From Deltaproteobacteria bacterium (GTDB lineage Bacteria; Desulfobacterota; GWC2-55-46), in the NCBI GenBank assembly GCA_021825035.1, contig JAKAIQ010000121.1:1-6750 (forward strand): a stretch of DNA of 6,750 nt. Direction: 5' to 3'. The notes below the pieces were generated by a model. The model was given only the letters and a program-made list of their open reading frames with translations, was not told where the DNA came from and ran no database searches. Positions 1 to 6,509 of the stretch are shown here, in pieces. Position 1 is the stretch's first letter. Every line of letters begins with the position of its first letter. Position numbers and translations under genes: made by a program.

Positions 1-188
1 CAGCCACATGCGAAATATGCGGAAAGGGCCCGGGCTTCGGCAATAATGTCAGCCATGCCAATAACAAAACCAAAAGACGGTGGAACCCTAACCTTCAAAA
101 AATGCGCGCCATCGTCAAAGGCAAGATAAAAAAGGCCATGGTTTGCACCAGATGCATACGTTCAGGCGCGGTCACAAAAACCGCCTGA
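1..188 (+). CDS. rpmB: 50S ribosomal protein L28 (5' end cut by window edge)
   Basis: Structural protein of the large ribosomal subunit. The reading frame begins at base 3 (bases 1-2 finish an earlier codon) and gives 61 residues to a TGA at 186-188. Only about two or three N-terminal residues should be missing, since L28 is usually 60-80 aa and the first cysteine normally lies near residue 5. Visible L28 hallmarks are CEICGKGP at the start, the basic stretch NNKTKRRWNPN, and a second pair CTRC near the C-terminus. The two CxxC pairs (codons at 9-11 and 18-20, then 144-146 and 153-155) mark the zinc-ribbon, C+ form of the protein. It converges with ridA. The start codon, ribosome binding site and promoter are outside the window. 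The frame was found by direct translation, and identity is secure. Confidence 0.96.
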   Translation, partial: ATCEICGKGPGFGNNVSHANNKTKRRWNPNLQKMRAIVKGKIKKAMVCTRCIRSGAVTKTA

Positions 189-202
189 CTCATTTTTCAG
201 GC
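174..202. terminator. Probable bidirectional intrinsic terminator between rpmB and ridA
   Basis: A 6-bp perfect stem, GCCTGA (183-188) with TCAGGC (197-202), encloses an 8-nt loop. The left arm contains the rpmB stop codon. On the + strand only three T follow the stem. On the - strand the stem is followed by GG and then five T (complement of the A run at 176-180), a better but still imperfect U-tract. It sits where the transcripts of rpmB and rel-ridA would meet, so a shared terminator is the simplest reading. The short stem and imperfect T tracts limit confidence. Confidence 0.5.
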
Positions 203-246
203 TTTCACCCGGCGGCTCAGAGGGTCGGAATGCACCCGCTTCAGGC

Positions 247-633
247 TTATTCGGACACCACGGCTATAGCGTCTATTTCTACTCCAACGCCTTTAGGGAG
301 CGCATTAACCCCGACAGTGGCCCTTGCCGGATAAGGCGGCGCGAAGAACTCTTCATACGTCGCATTCATCTCGTTGAACGCCCCGAGGTCTTTCAGAAAA
401 ACGGTTGTCTTTACGATATCGTTTATCCCGCCTCCAGCTTCTTCAAGAATCGTCTTCAAATTCGTCAACACCCGCCTCGTTTGAGCGCCTACGTCCCCCG
501 AGACTACGTCTCCCGTGGCCGGGTCGACCGGTATCTGTCCGGACAGGAGCAACAGACCTTTGATCCTTATCCCCTGGGAGTACGGCCCTATGGCCCGCGG
601 AGCCTTATCTGACGTTATCGCTTTTTTAATCAA
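247..633 (-). CDS. ridA: RidA family enamine/imine deaminase (YjgF/YER057c/UK114)
   Basis: The 128-residue product is the usual RidA length and collinear with the family. RidA proteins form cytosolic trimers that hydrolyse reactive enamine/imine intermediates, such as 2-aminoacrylate released by PLP enzymes like threonine dehydratase, to keto acids and ammonia. Conserved elements seen are GPYSQ (Tyr18), SGQIPVDP (31-38), the region from TNLKTILEEAG to VKTTVFL (57-80), PARATV with the key Arg104, and VEIDAIA with Glu119. Arg104 and Glu119 match the active-site pair Arg105/Glu120 of Escherichia coli RidA. The start is TTG (complement of 631-633); AAGGAGG lies 6 nt upstream and there is no nearby ATG that keeps the conserved N-terminus. 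It lies 24 nt downstream of rel on the same strand and has no obvious promoter of its own, so it is probably the last gene of a rel-ridA operon. The physiological substrate in this organism is not shown. Confidence 0.95.
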   Translation of the reverse strand: MIKKAITSDKAPRAIGPYSQGIRIKGLLLLSGQIPVDPATGDVVSGDVGAQTRRVLTNLKTILEEAGGGINDIVKTTVFLKDLGAFNEMNATYEEFFAPPYPARATVGVNALPKGVGVEIDAIAVVSE

Positions 634-639
634 CCGGTT

Positions 640-646
640 CCTCCTT
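640..646 (-). promoter_or_regulatory. Strong ribosome binding site of ridA
   Basis: The complement reads AAGGAGG, a near-perfect Shine-Dalgarno sequence, with a 6-nt spacer to the TTG at 631-633. It decides the start of ridA in favour of TTG and lies entirely within the 24-nt gap after the rel stop codon. Confidence 0.85.
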
Positions 647-657
647 GCCCGAGATAT

Positions 658-2853
658 TCAGAGCGCGGTTTCATGCTCACTTTCCCTGGAAAAATCCTTT
701 TTTACACGTTCCACCTTTAGAACCTTTTTGATTTTCTGAAGCGCCTTGATGATCGACTTCAAATGGGCAAGGTCCACGACCTCGACCTCGAAAGTACAGA
801 CCGCCTTGTTTTCATTATTCGTTCTTATCTCGGCGCTCGAGATGTTAGCATCAGCGGCCTTTATGGCGTTGGACATTTCGGCAAGAAGTCCTTTTTCGTT
901 TTTCGATATCACCTGTATCTTGACGGGTCTTGAAGCCCTGGCCTTTTTATCCCATTCGACCTCTATGCGCCTTTCCTTGTCTATGTTGAGTAGGTTCGGG
1001 CATCCGGCGGCGTGGATGGCAACACCCTGGCCGTGCGTTATGAAGCCGCGTATCTCATCGCCAGGGAGGGGGTTGCAGCATTTGGCGAACCTTACCATTA
1101 CGTCTTCCACCCCGCGCACGATTACGGCGCCCGTCCCTTTTTCCACCTTAGCGCCCGGCTTTAGCTTGTCGAACATCTTGAGGAATGAAAACTTGTGCCT
1201 CGATTCGATCTTGTCCTGCGGAAGTATCTTGCCAAGGAGCTGAAGAACCGATATCTTCCCGTAACCTATGCTCGCAAGGAGGCTGTCTATCTCCTGAATG
1301 CCGAAATTATCCTTCGCTATCCTTTCGAGATCGCCCGACTTGAGAAGCTTTGTAAATTCAAGCCCATGCCGGTGAAATTCCTTTTCGCATATCTCCTTGC
1401 CGAGGGCTATGCTCTTTGTCCTCTCCTCGGTCTTGATCCAGTGTCTTATCCTCGTCTTCGCCCTCGAGCTTATTACGAACTTAAGCCAGTCTTTGCTCGG
1501 ATGGTGGACCTGCGATGTAATTATCTCAACCACATCGCCATTTCTCAACTGATACTTGAGCGGCACCATCTTGCCGTTAACTTTGGCTCCAGAGCACTTA
1601 TTGCCGATATCGGTATGTATGGCATATGCAAAATCCACGGGCGTTGCGCCTGATGAAAACTCCTTGACATCCCCCCTTGGCGTAAACACGAAGACCTCTG
1701 TTGGAAAAAGGTCGACCTTCAAAGACTCAAGAAATTCATCCGAATCCCTGAGGTCCCTCTGCCATTCGAGAAGTTGCCTGAGCCAGGCAAAACTTTTCTC
1801 GTCTTTGCGGTCGAATATCTTGCCCTCCTTGTACTTCCAGTGCGCCGCGATCCCGTACTCGGCCACCCTGTGCATCTCCTCAGTCCTTATCTGCACCTCC
1901 ATCCTTACCCCGTAAGGGCCGACTACCGTGGTATGGAGCGACTGATACATGTTCGTCTTTGGTATCGCGATATAATCCTTGAACCTTCCAGGCACCGGCT
2001 TCCATATCGAATGAATCACGCCCAGCACCTCGTAACAGTCCTTAACGGTCTTCACAATGATCCTGAATGCGATTATGTCGTAAATATTCTCGAATTCAAC
2101 GTCCTGTTCCACCATCTTCTTATGGATGCTGTAGAGTTGCTTGGGCCTTCCGGTCACCTCGCATTCGATCGAATGATCCATGAGTTTCCCTTCGATCATT
2201 CCCTTTACTTCCTTTATGTAATTTTCCCTGAAATCCTTTTCTTTCTCAACATGCTCCTTGAGCCAGGCGTATCTCTCAGGTTCAAGGTATGTGAACGCAA
2301 GGTCTTCGAGCTCCGTCTTTATCCATCCTATGCCAAGCCTGTTGGCGAGCGGCGCATATATATCAAGAGTTTCCTTCGCTATCTTTTTCTGCTTGGCAGG
2401 ATCATGGGCTCCGAGAGTTCTCATGTTATGAAGCCTGTCGGCAAGCTTGATAAGGAGTATCCTGATATCCTTGCCCATGGCAAGGATCATCTTACGGAAA
2501 TTTTCGGCCTCGTGGTCTTCTTTTTTGTCGAATGTGATGCGGCTCAACTTCGTAAGGCCGTCAACAAGCTGCGCTATCTCGGCGCCGAAGAGTTCCTCTA
2601 TCCTTTCCAGCGTCGTATGAGTGTCTTCCACGGAGTCGTGAAGAAGACCGGTGGCTATGGTCTGGGCGTCCATCTTCAGGGCCGTAAGAATATTGGCCAC
2701 TTCAAGCGGATGGTTGAGATAGGGTTCTCCGGAAAGACGGGTTTGTCCCTGATGCACCATGCCGGAAAAAACATAGGCCTTCTCGATTATCGCAAGGTCT
2801 GTGGACGGATTGTAAGCCGCGGCTTTTTCTAAGATTTCCTGCAACCTGACCAT
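658..2853 (-). CDS. rel: Bifunctional (p)ppGpp synthetase/hydrolase, long RelA/SpoT homologue
   Basis: Cytosolic enzyme of the stringent response that transfers pyrophosphate from ATP to GTP/GDP and also hydrolyses (p)ppGpp. At 731 residues it has the full long-RSH architecture. The HD hydrolase domain (about 22-175) keeps Arg39, His48, HDSVED (72-77, metal and catalytic residues) and LADRLHN (137-143). The synthetase domain (about 235-345) has YDIIAFRI, RFKDYIA (290-296), the substrate-binding Tyr303 in NMYQSLHTT, and EVQIRT (319-324). The TGS domain is at about 382-446. A helical region is followed by the conserved-cysteine/zinc-finger domain with KCCNPLPGDEI (591-601) and GCPN (617-620), then a C-terminal ACT domain (about 642-716). 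RFKD, rather than the ExDD of monofunctional RelA, together with an intact HD site, indicates both activities. The ATG at 2851-2853 fits family N-termini but has no recognisable Shine-Dalgarno sequence. It is divergent from the PBP gene and is followed by ridA. The product could equally be labelled spoT or relA. Confidence 0.97.
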   Translation of the reverse strand: MVRLQEILEKAAAYNPSTDLAIIEKAYVFSGMVHQGQTRLSGEPYLNHPLEVANILTALKMDAQTIATGLLHDSVEDTHTTLERIEELFGAEIAQLVDGLTKLSRITFDKKEDHEAENFRKMILAMGKDIRILLIKLADRLHNMRTLGAHDPAKQKKIAKETLDIYAPLANRLGIGWIKTELEDLAFTYLEPERYAWLKEHVEKEKDFRENYIKEVKGMIEGKLMDHSIECEVTGRPKQLYSIHKKMVEQDVEFENIYDIIAFRIIVKTVKDCYEVLGVIHSIWKPVPGRFKDYIAIPKTNMYQSLHTTVVGPYGVRMEVQIRTEEMHRVAEYGIAAHWKYKEGKIFDRKDEKSFAWLRQLLEWQRDLRDSDEFLESLKVDLFPTEVFVFTPRGDVKEFSSGATPVDFAYAIHTDIGNKCSGAKVNGKMVPLKYQLRNGDVVEIITSQVHHPSKDWLKFVISSRAKTRIRHWIKTEERTKSIALGKEICEKEFHRHGLEFTKLLKSGDLERIAKDNFGIQEIDSLLASIGYGKISVLQLLGKILPQDKIESRHKFSFLKMFDKLKPGAKVEKGTGAVIVRGVEDVMVRFAKCCNPLPGDEIRGFITHGQGVAIHAAGCPNLLNIDKERRIEVEWDKKARASRPVKIQVISKNEKGLLAEMSNAIKAADANISSAEIRTNNENKAVCTFEVEVVDLAHLKSIIKALQKIKKVLKVERVKKDFSRESEHETAL

Positions 2854-2860
2854 ATATTTA

Positions 2861-2889
2861 AATTTATCGCAAATGGCACATTATTTCAA
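2861..2889 (-). promoter_or_regulatory. Candidate sigma70-type promoter of rel, very close to the ATG
   Basis: On the - strand TTGAAA (2889-2884, 5/6 match to TTGACA) is followed after exactly 17 nt by TAAATT (2866-2861, 4/6 match to TATAAT). Only 7 nt separate the -10 element from the rel ATG. A start site at the normal distance would therefore fall on or within a few bases of the ATG, giving a leaderless or nearly leaderless mRNA. This fits the lack of a Shine-Dalgarno sequence, but chance matches are common in AT-rich DNA and the real promoter may lie further upstream. Confidence 0.35.
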
Positions 2890-2962
2890 TAGGCCAGATT
2901 CAAGGACGATCCGCATTTACACCCCGAAGAGACGGCAAAAAACATTGTTTTGATTCATGCTT

Positions 2963-2976
2963 ATTCCGAATTCCGA
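2963..2976. repeat. Tandem heptamer ATTCCGA x2
   Basis: Two perfect adjacent copies of ATTCCGA lie near the middle of the divergent promoter region, about 110 nt from the rel ATG and just upstream of the candidate PBP promoter. Their spacing of 7 bp is less than one helical turn. They could be a regulator half-site pair or simply chance; no regulator is identifiable from the window. Confidence 0.4.
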
Positions 2977-2996
2977 GCTAATGCCTTACGGTTGTA

Positions 2997-3025
2997 TTGC
3001 TTTATTCGATACGTTTTGATATAGT
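2997..3025 (+). promoter_or_regulatory. Candidate sigma70-type promoter of the PBP-moaA transcript
   Basis: TTGCTT (2997-3002, 3/6 match to TTGACA) and TATAGT (3020-3025, 5/6 match to TATAAT) are separated by 17 nt. A start site near 3032 would give a leader of about 36 nt to the proposed TTG at 3068. The -10 element is good and the -35 is poor. An overlapping TTGATA at 3016-3021 has no good -10 partner at the right distance. Confidence 0.35.
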
Positions 3026-3067
3026 TAATGTAAAGTATTACGAATCTCTCGCATCGGAAAAGCGTTT

Positions 3068-5500
3068 TTGATAAGCGATCCTGCGTTGGGGGAGGAAGCC
3101 GCCGGCGGAGATGAAATCTGGCAGCAGGTGATGCGTCTTTTAAAAATAGTTATTCTTATAGCGCTGTTGCTTTTCGCGGCGGGCCTCGGTTCGTATTATT
3201 ATTTCATGCGTGACCTTCCTTCCCTCAAAACGCTTGAAGACTACCATCCAAATCTTGTATCCGAGGTATATTCCAAAGACGGCAGAATAATCGGCGAATT
3301 TTATGTCGAGCGGCGGGTGATCGTCCCGGTCAACAGAATGCCGAAGCACCTCATAAACGCATTCCTTGCGGCCGAAGACTCCAAATTCTTTGAACATGAG
3401 GGTATAAACTACACAAGCATATTCAGGGCGCTGTACAAAGACCTGATGGCCGGGAAGATCGTCCAGGGCGGTTCAACCATTACGCAGCAGGTGGCAAAGA
3501 GTTTTTTCCTCTCTCCTGAACGCAAGATTTCAAGGAAGATTCGAGAGGCCATAATGGCGTTCAGAATCGAAAAAAACCTCACTAAAGACGAGATTTTGAA
3601 CCTTTATCTCAACCAGATATACTTCGGAAACGGGTCGTATGGCGTCCAGACGGCGGCAGAGACGTATTTTGGAAAAAACGTCGGCGAACTCGATATCGCC
3701 GAGTCGGCCCTTCTCGCCGGGCTTCCCAAAGGGCCGAGCAAATATAATCCCTACTCCAACTTCGAACTTTCCAAAAAGCGGCAGAAATTTATAATAGGCC
3801 GGATGCTTGAAGAAAAATTCATCTCTCCCGGCGACGCCGAAATGGCCATCAAAGAAAAGTTGAAGCTCCGGCCGAGGAAGGTTGATTCGCTGTGGGTTGG
3901 ACCATATTTTACCGAAAACGTGAGAAAATACATCGAGGAGAAATACGGCGATGATATTCTTTACAGAGGCGGGCTGAAGATCTATACCACCATGGACGTT
4001 GAAATGCAGAAGGCCGCGAATACCGCAGTGCGTGAAGGTCTTCGAGAGTATGGCATGCGCAAAGGATACAGGGGGCCGCTGGCAACCCTTAGATCAAGAG
4101 CTGACGTAACCACTTTTCTTTCGGATGAAGACAGGCGAATACCAAAACATCTTGAGCAGGACGTCTCTTATCGGGGGGTCATAACATCGATAGACTACAG
4201 GGACATGTCTCTAAATGTAGCGGTTGGCAGCCACCGTGGCATTATCTCTTCGTCCGACCTGGCCTGGGCCAAACTCTACAATCCCACTAACTCTCCCGAC
4301 GGCGGAAAATATGCCGACCTCAGGCACGTGTTCCATGAAGGTGATGTGATAGATGTGATGGTCAAGGACCGGCCATACAACGATTCGCTCCCGGCGCCTT
4401 TAAGTCTCGTACAACCGTCTTTGGCCCAGGCCGCCCTTTTCGCGATCGAGCCTGAGACCGGTTATGTGCGCGCGATGGTCGGAGGATCCGATTTTTCAAA
4501 AAGCCAGTTTAACAGGGCCACTCAATCCTTGAGACAGCCGGGTTCAGCGTTCAAGCCCATAATATACGCTGCCGCGATGGATAAAAATTATACACCGGCC
4601 ACCATCGTGCTGGATTCCCCTCTCGTGTTCAATGAAGTCCTCAATGAAGGCGATTGGAGACCGAGAAACTACGATGAGAAATTCCTTGGCCCTACGACTG
4701 TAAGGACGGCGCTTGCCAGGTCGAGAAATGTCGTTACCATCAAGATTCTAAAGGATATCGGAATCGATTACGCCATTTCGTACGCGCGGCTATTGGGCTT
4801 GACTTCGCCGCTCACGAGAGACCTGTCGCTGGGCCTGGGGTCGTCCGCCGTGTCACTTATGGAGCTTACGACGGCTTATGCTACGTTCGACAATCTCGGC
4901 AACAGGCCTCAACCCATCATCATAACCAGGATAATCGACAAGGACGGCAATGTCCTGGAAGATAACGCGCCTTCCATAACCCCGGTATTGAATCCCGCTA
5001 CCGCGTACGTGATGACGAGCCTTTTACAGAGCGTGATTGAAAAGGGCACAGGCGTAAAGGCAAAAGCCCTTGGCAGACCGGCTGCCGGAAAAACCGGCAC
5101 CACCAATGAAATGAATGACGCCTGGTTCATCGGGTATGTGCCCGGCCTTGCGGCGGGAGCGTGGGTAGGATATGATGAACAGAAACAGCTCGGAAAAGGT
5201 GAGACTGGCGCGATGGCGGCCCTTCCGATATGGCTGAAGTTCATGAAGGAAGCAACCGCTGGAACGCCGGTAAGGAATTTTCAGGTGCCTGAGGGCGTTG
5301 AGTTTGCCAAAATAGACCCGGATACCGGATTACTCGCAAATTCAACGACTGAAGATCCGTTATTCGAGGTATTCAAGGCGGGAACCGCGCCGACCGGAAA
5401 AGCAGCCGCAAAGGAAAAGGCGCATTCGGCCAATTTTTTCATGATAGACACCGGCTCAAAACCAAGAACGAGAAGACCGGACGAGCAGCCTGCGGATTGA
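3068..5500 (+). CDS. mrcA: Class A penicillin-binding protein 1A-like (bifunctional peptidoglycan glycosyltransferase/transpeptidase)
   Basis: Inner-membrane enzyme that polymerises lipid II into glycan strands and cross-links the peptides. The 810-residue product has a short cytoplasmic tail and one membrane anchor (about 24-46). The GT51 glycosyltransferase domain (about 62-240) shows AAEDSKFFEHEG with catalytic Glu103, QGGSTITQQ (133-141), the RKIREA region with Glu160, and LNLYLNQIYFGNG (177-189). A PBP1A-type OB-like insertion spans roughly 331-450. The penicillin-binding transpeptidase domain has SAFK (493-496, nucleophile Ser493), SRN (552-554) and KTGTT (675-679), so both activities should be intact. 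The last 35 or so residues are hydrophilic, basic and Ala/Pro-rich, probably a disordered periplasmic tail. The start is uncertain: TTG at 3068 has only a weak GGAAAAG upstream, while ATG at 3131 (Met22) would begin right before the membrane segment. moaA follows after 9 nt. The symbol is by family resemblance; ponA or pbpA would also be used. Confidence 0.95.
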   Translation: MISDPALGEEAAGGDEIWQQVMRLLKIVILIALLLFAAGLGSYYYFMRDLPSLKTLEDYHPNLVSEVYSKDGRIIGEFYVERRVIVPVNRMPKHLINAFLAAEDSKFFEHEGINYTSIFRALYKDLMAGKIVQGGSTITQQVAKSFFLSPERKISRKIREAIMAFRIEKNLTKDEILNLYLNQIYFGNGSYGVQTAAETYFGKNVGELDIAESALLAGLPKGPSKYNPYSNFELSKKRQKFIIGRMLEEKFISPGDAEMAIKEKLKLRPRKVDSLWVGPYFTENVRKYIEEKYGDDILYRGGLKIYTTMDVEMQKAANTAVREGLREYGMRKGYRGPLATLRSRADVTTFLSDEDRRIPKHLEQDVSYRGVITSIDYRDMSLNVAVGSHRGIISSSDLAWAKLYNPTNSPDGGKYADLRHVFHEGDVIDVMVKDRPYNDSLPAPLSLVQPSLAQAALFAIEPETGYVRAMVGGSDFSKSQFNRATQSLRQPGSAFKPIIYAAAMDKNYTPATIVLDSPLVFNEVLNEGDWRPRNYDEKFLGPTTVRTALARSRNVVTIKILKDIGIDYAISYARLLGLTSPLTRDLSLGLGSSAVSLMELTTAYATFDNLGNRPQPIIITRIIDKDGNVLEDNAPSITPVLNPATAYVMTSLLQSVIEKGTGVKAKALGRPAAGKTGTTNEMNDAWFIGYVPGLAAGAWVGYDEQKQLGKGETGAMAALPIWLKFMKEATAGTPVRNFQVPEGVEFAKIDPDTGLLANSTTEDPLFEVFKAGTAPTGKAAAKEKAHSANFFMIDTGSKPRTRRPDEQPAD

Positions 5501-5503
5501 GGG
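5499..5503 (+). promoter_or_regulatory. Ribosome binding site of moaA overlapping the PBP stop codon
   Basis: GAGGG begins inside the TGA stop of the PBP gene and ends 6 nt before the moaA ATG at 5510. The overlap implies that ribosomes finishing the PBP could help start moaA, supporting a shared transcript. Confidence 0.65.
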
Positions 5504-5509
5504 AAAACC

Positions 5510-6502
5510 ATGAATGGACTTATCGATTCATATGAACGGAAGATAGATTACCTGCGCATCTCGATCACCGACAGATGCAACCTCCGTTGCGTTTACTGCA
5601 TGCCCGCCGAAGGCATAGAACTGGCCGAATCGAGTGCGATCCTTCGGTACGAGGAACTTTTAAGAGTCGCCAGAATAGCCGTATCCCGCGGGGTAACCAA
5701 GATGCGCATTACCGGCGGAGAGCCGCTCGTGCGCAAAGGCATAGTCGAGTTCGTGACGGACCTTTCGTCGCTTAAGGGGCTTAAGGATCTGAGCCTTACG
5801 ACAAACGGTGTCCTTCTCCAGGAGTTCGCGCCCAGGCTCAAGGAGGCCGGACTCAAAAGGGTCAACGTAAGCCTCGATTCCCTGAAAAGAGACCGCTTCC
5901 TTAAGATAACGCGCGGTGACAACCTCAATCAGGTCCTGGCCGGGCTTGAAGAGGCCCGGAAAGTGGGCCTGACTCCGGTAAAGGTCAACATGGTCGTCAT
6001 AAAAGGCTTTAACGACGACGAAATAATCGATTTCGCGATGATGTCGAAGACAAAACCATATCACATCCGTTTTATAGAATATATGCCTTTTAACGCAAGC
6101 GAAGGCTGGCAGAAGGACAAGTGCATCCCGGCAAGGGAGCTTAAGGAGATGATAGAGCGCGTTGAGCCGCTCGAACCGGTTACGGATCTTACAGGCGGAG
6201 CAGGGCCTGCAAGACGTTTCAGATTCAGGGGCGCTCCGGGAGAGGTTGGATTCATCAGCCCCGTCTCGGAACATTTCTGCGGTTCGTGCAACCGCTTGAG
6301 GCTGACCTCGGACGGCAAGATCAGGATGTGCCTTTTTTCGGATGATGAGGTCGATATCAGGAACGCCCTGCGGGACGGCTCTCCGGACAAAGTCATAGAG
6401 GACCTTCTTTTCAAGGCCGTAATGTCCAAGCCCATGAGGCATCACATAAACGACAATGTCTTCAAGAACTGCAGCCGGACCATGAGCCTTATAGGAGGAT
6501 AA
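5510..6502 (+). CDS. moaA: GTP 3',8-cyclase MoaA (molybdenum cofactor biosynthesis, radical SAM)
   Basis: First enzyme of molybdenum cofactor synthesis: a radical SAM reaction converts GTP to 3',8-cyclo-GTP, which MoaC turns into cyclic pyranopterin monophosphate. The 330-residue product is a normal MoaA length. The N-terminal radical SAM cluster motif is CNLRCVYC (Cys23, Cys27, Cys30), followed by ITGGEPLVRKG (67-77) for SAM binding, LTTNG (96-100) and VSLDSL (120-125). The second, C-terminal 4Fe-4S cluster, which binds the GTP substrate, has Cys257, Cys260 (CGSCNRLRLT) and Cys274. The essential C-terminal Gly-Gly tail is present at 329-330. All key residues are intact, so the enzyme should be active. 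The ATG at 5510 follows GAGGG with a 6-nt spacer. It sits 9 nt behind the PBP gene with no other moa gene visible, so the remaining Moco genes must be elsewhere or outside the window. Confidence 0.97.
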   Translation: MNGLIDSYERKIDYLRISITDRCNLRCVYCMPAEGIELAESSAILRYEELLRVARIAVSRGVTKMRITGGEPLVRKGIVEFVTDLSSLKGLKDLSLTTNGVLLQEFAPRLKEAGLKRVNVSLDSLKRDRFLKITRGDNLNQVLAGLEEARKVGLTPVKVNMVVIKGFNDDEIIDFAMMSKTKPYHIRFIEYMPFNASEGWQKDKCIPARELKEMIERVEPLEPVTDLTGGAGPARRFRFRGAPGEVGFISPVSEHFCGSCNRLRLTSDGKIRMCLFSDDEVDIRNALRDGSPDKVIEDLLFKAVMSKPMRHHINDNVFKNCSRTMSLIGG

Positions 6503-6509
6503 GTCCTTT

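Larger units (their letters stand above)
2854..3067. other. Divergent AT-rich intergenic region between rel and the PBP gene
   Basis: This 214-nt stretch is the only sizeable non-coding DNA in the window and must hold the promoters of both divergent transcripts, because neither gene has a co-directional neighbour upstream. It is visibly richer in A and T than the flanking genes. I see candidate promoters at each end and a tandem ATTCCGA pair in the middle. I see no tRNA, no convincing small ORF with a ribosome binding site, no strong hairpin and no recognisable riboswitch. Confidence 0.7.

Noticed and set aside
143..334. A 63-codon + strand frame spanning the end of rpmB and the end of ridA
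   Set aside because: It overlaps two real genes in other frames, and the rpmB frame and the RidA C-terminus both match known families.
746..1915. Several overlapping + strand open frames of 119-165 codons opposite the 3' half of rel
   Set aside because: All overlap conserved TGS, zinc-finger or ACT coding sequence of rel, and their products look like random translation with no recognisable domains.
1774..2832. A 352-codon open frame on the + strand, antisense to rel
   Set aside because: It lies wholly inside the strongly supported rel gene. Its translation shows no family motif or domain pattern I recognise, and it is best explained as a mirror of rel codon usage.
3111..3113. ATG just after purine-rich sequence, near the PBP start
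   Set aside because: It is out of frame with the PBP coding sequence, which begins its conserved membrane and GT51 segments in the 3068/3131 frame. I see no reason to propose a frameshift.
5660..6445. A 261-codon open frame on the - strand, antisense to moaA
   Set aside because: moaA on the other strand has every catalytic motif intact, and the antisense product resembles no family I know. It is a shadow frame.
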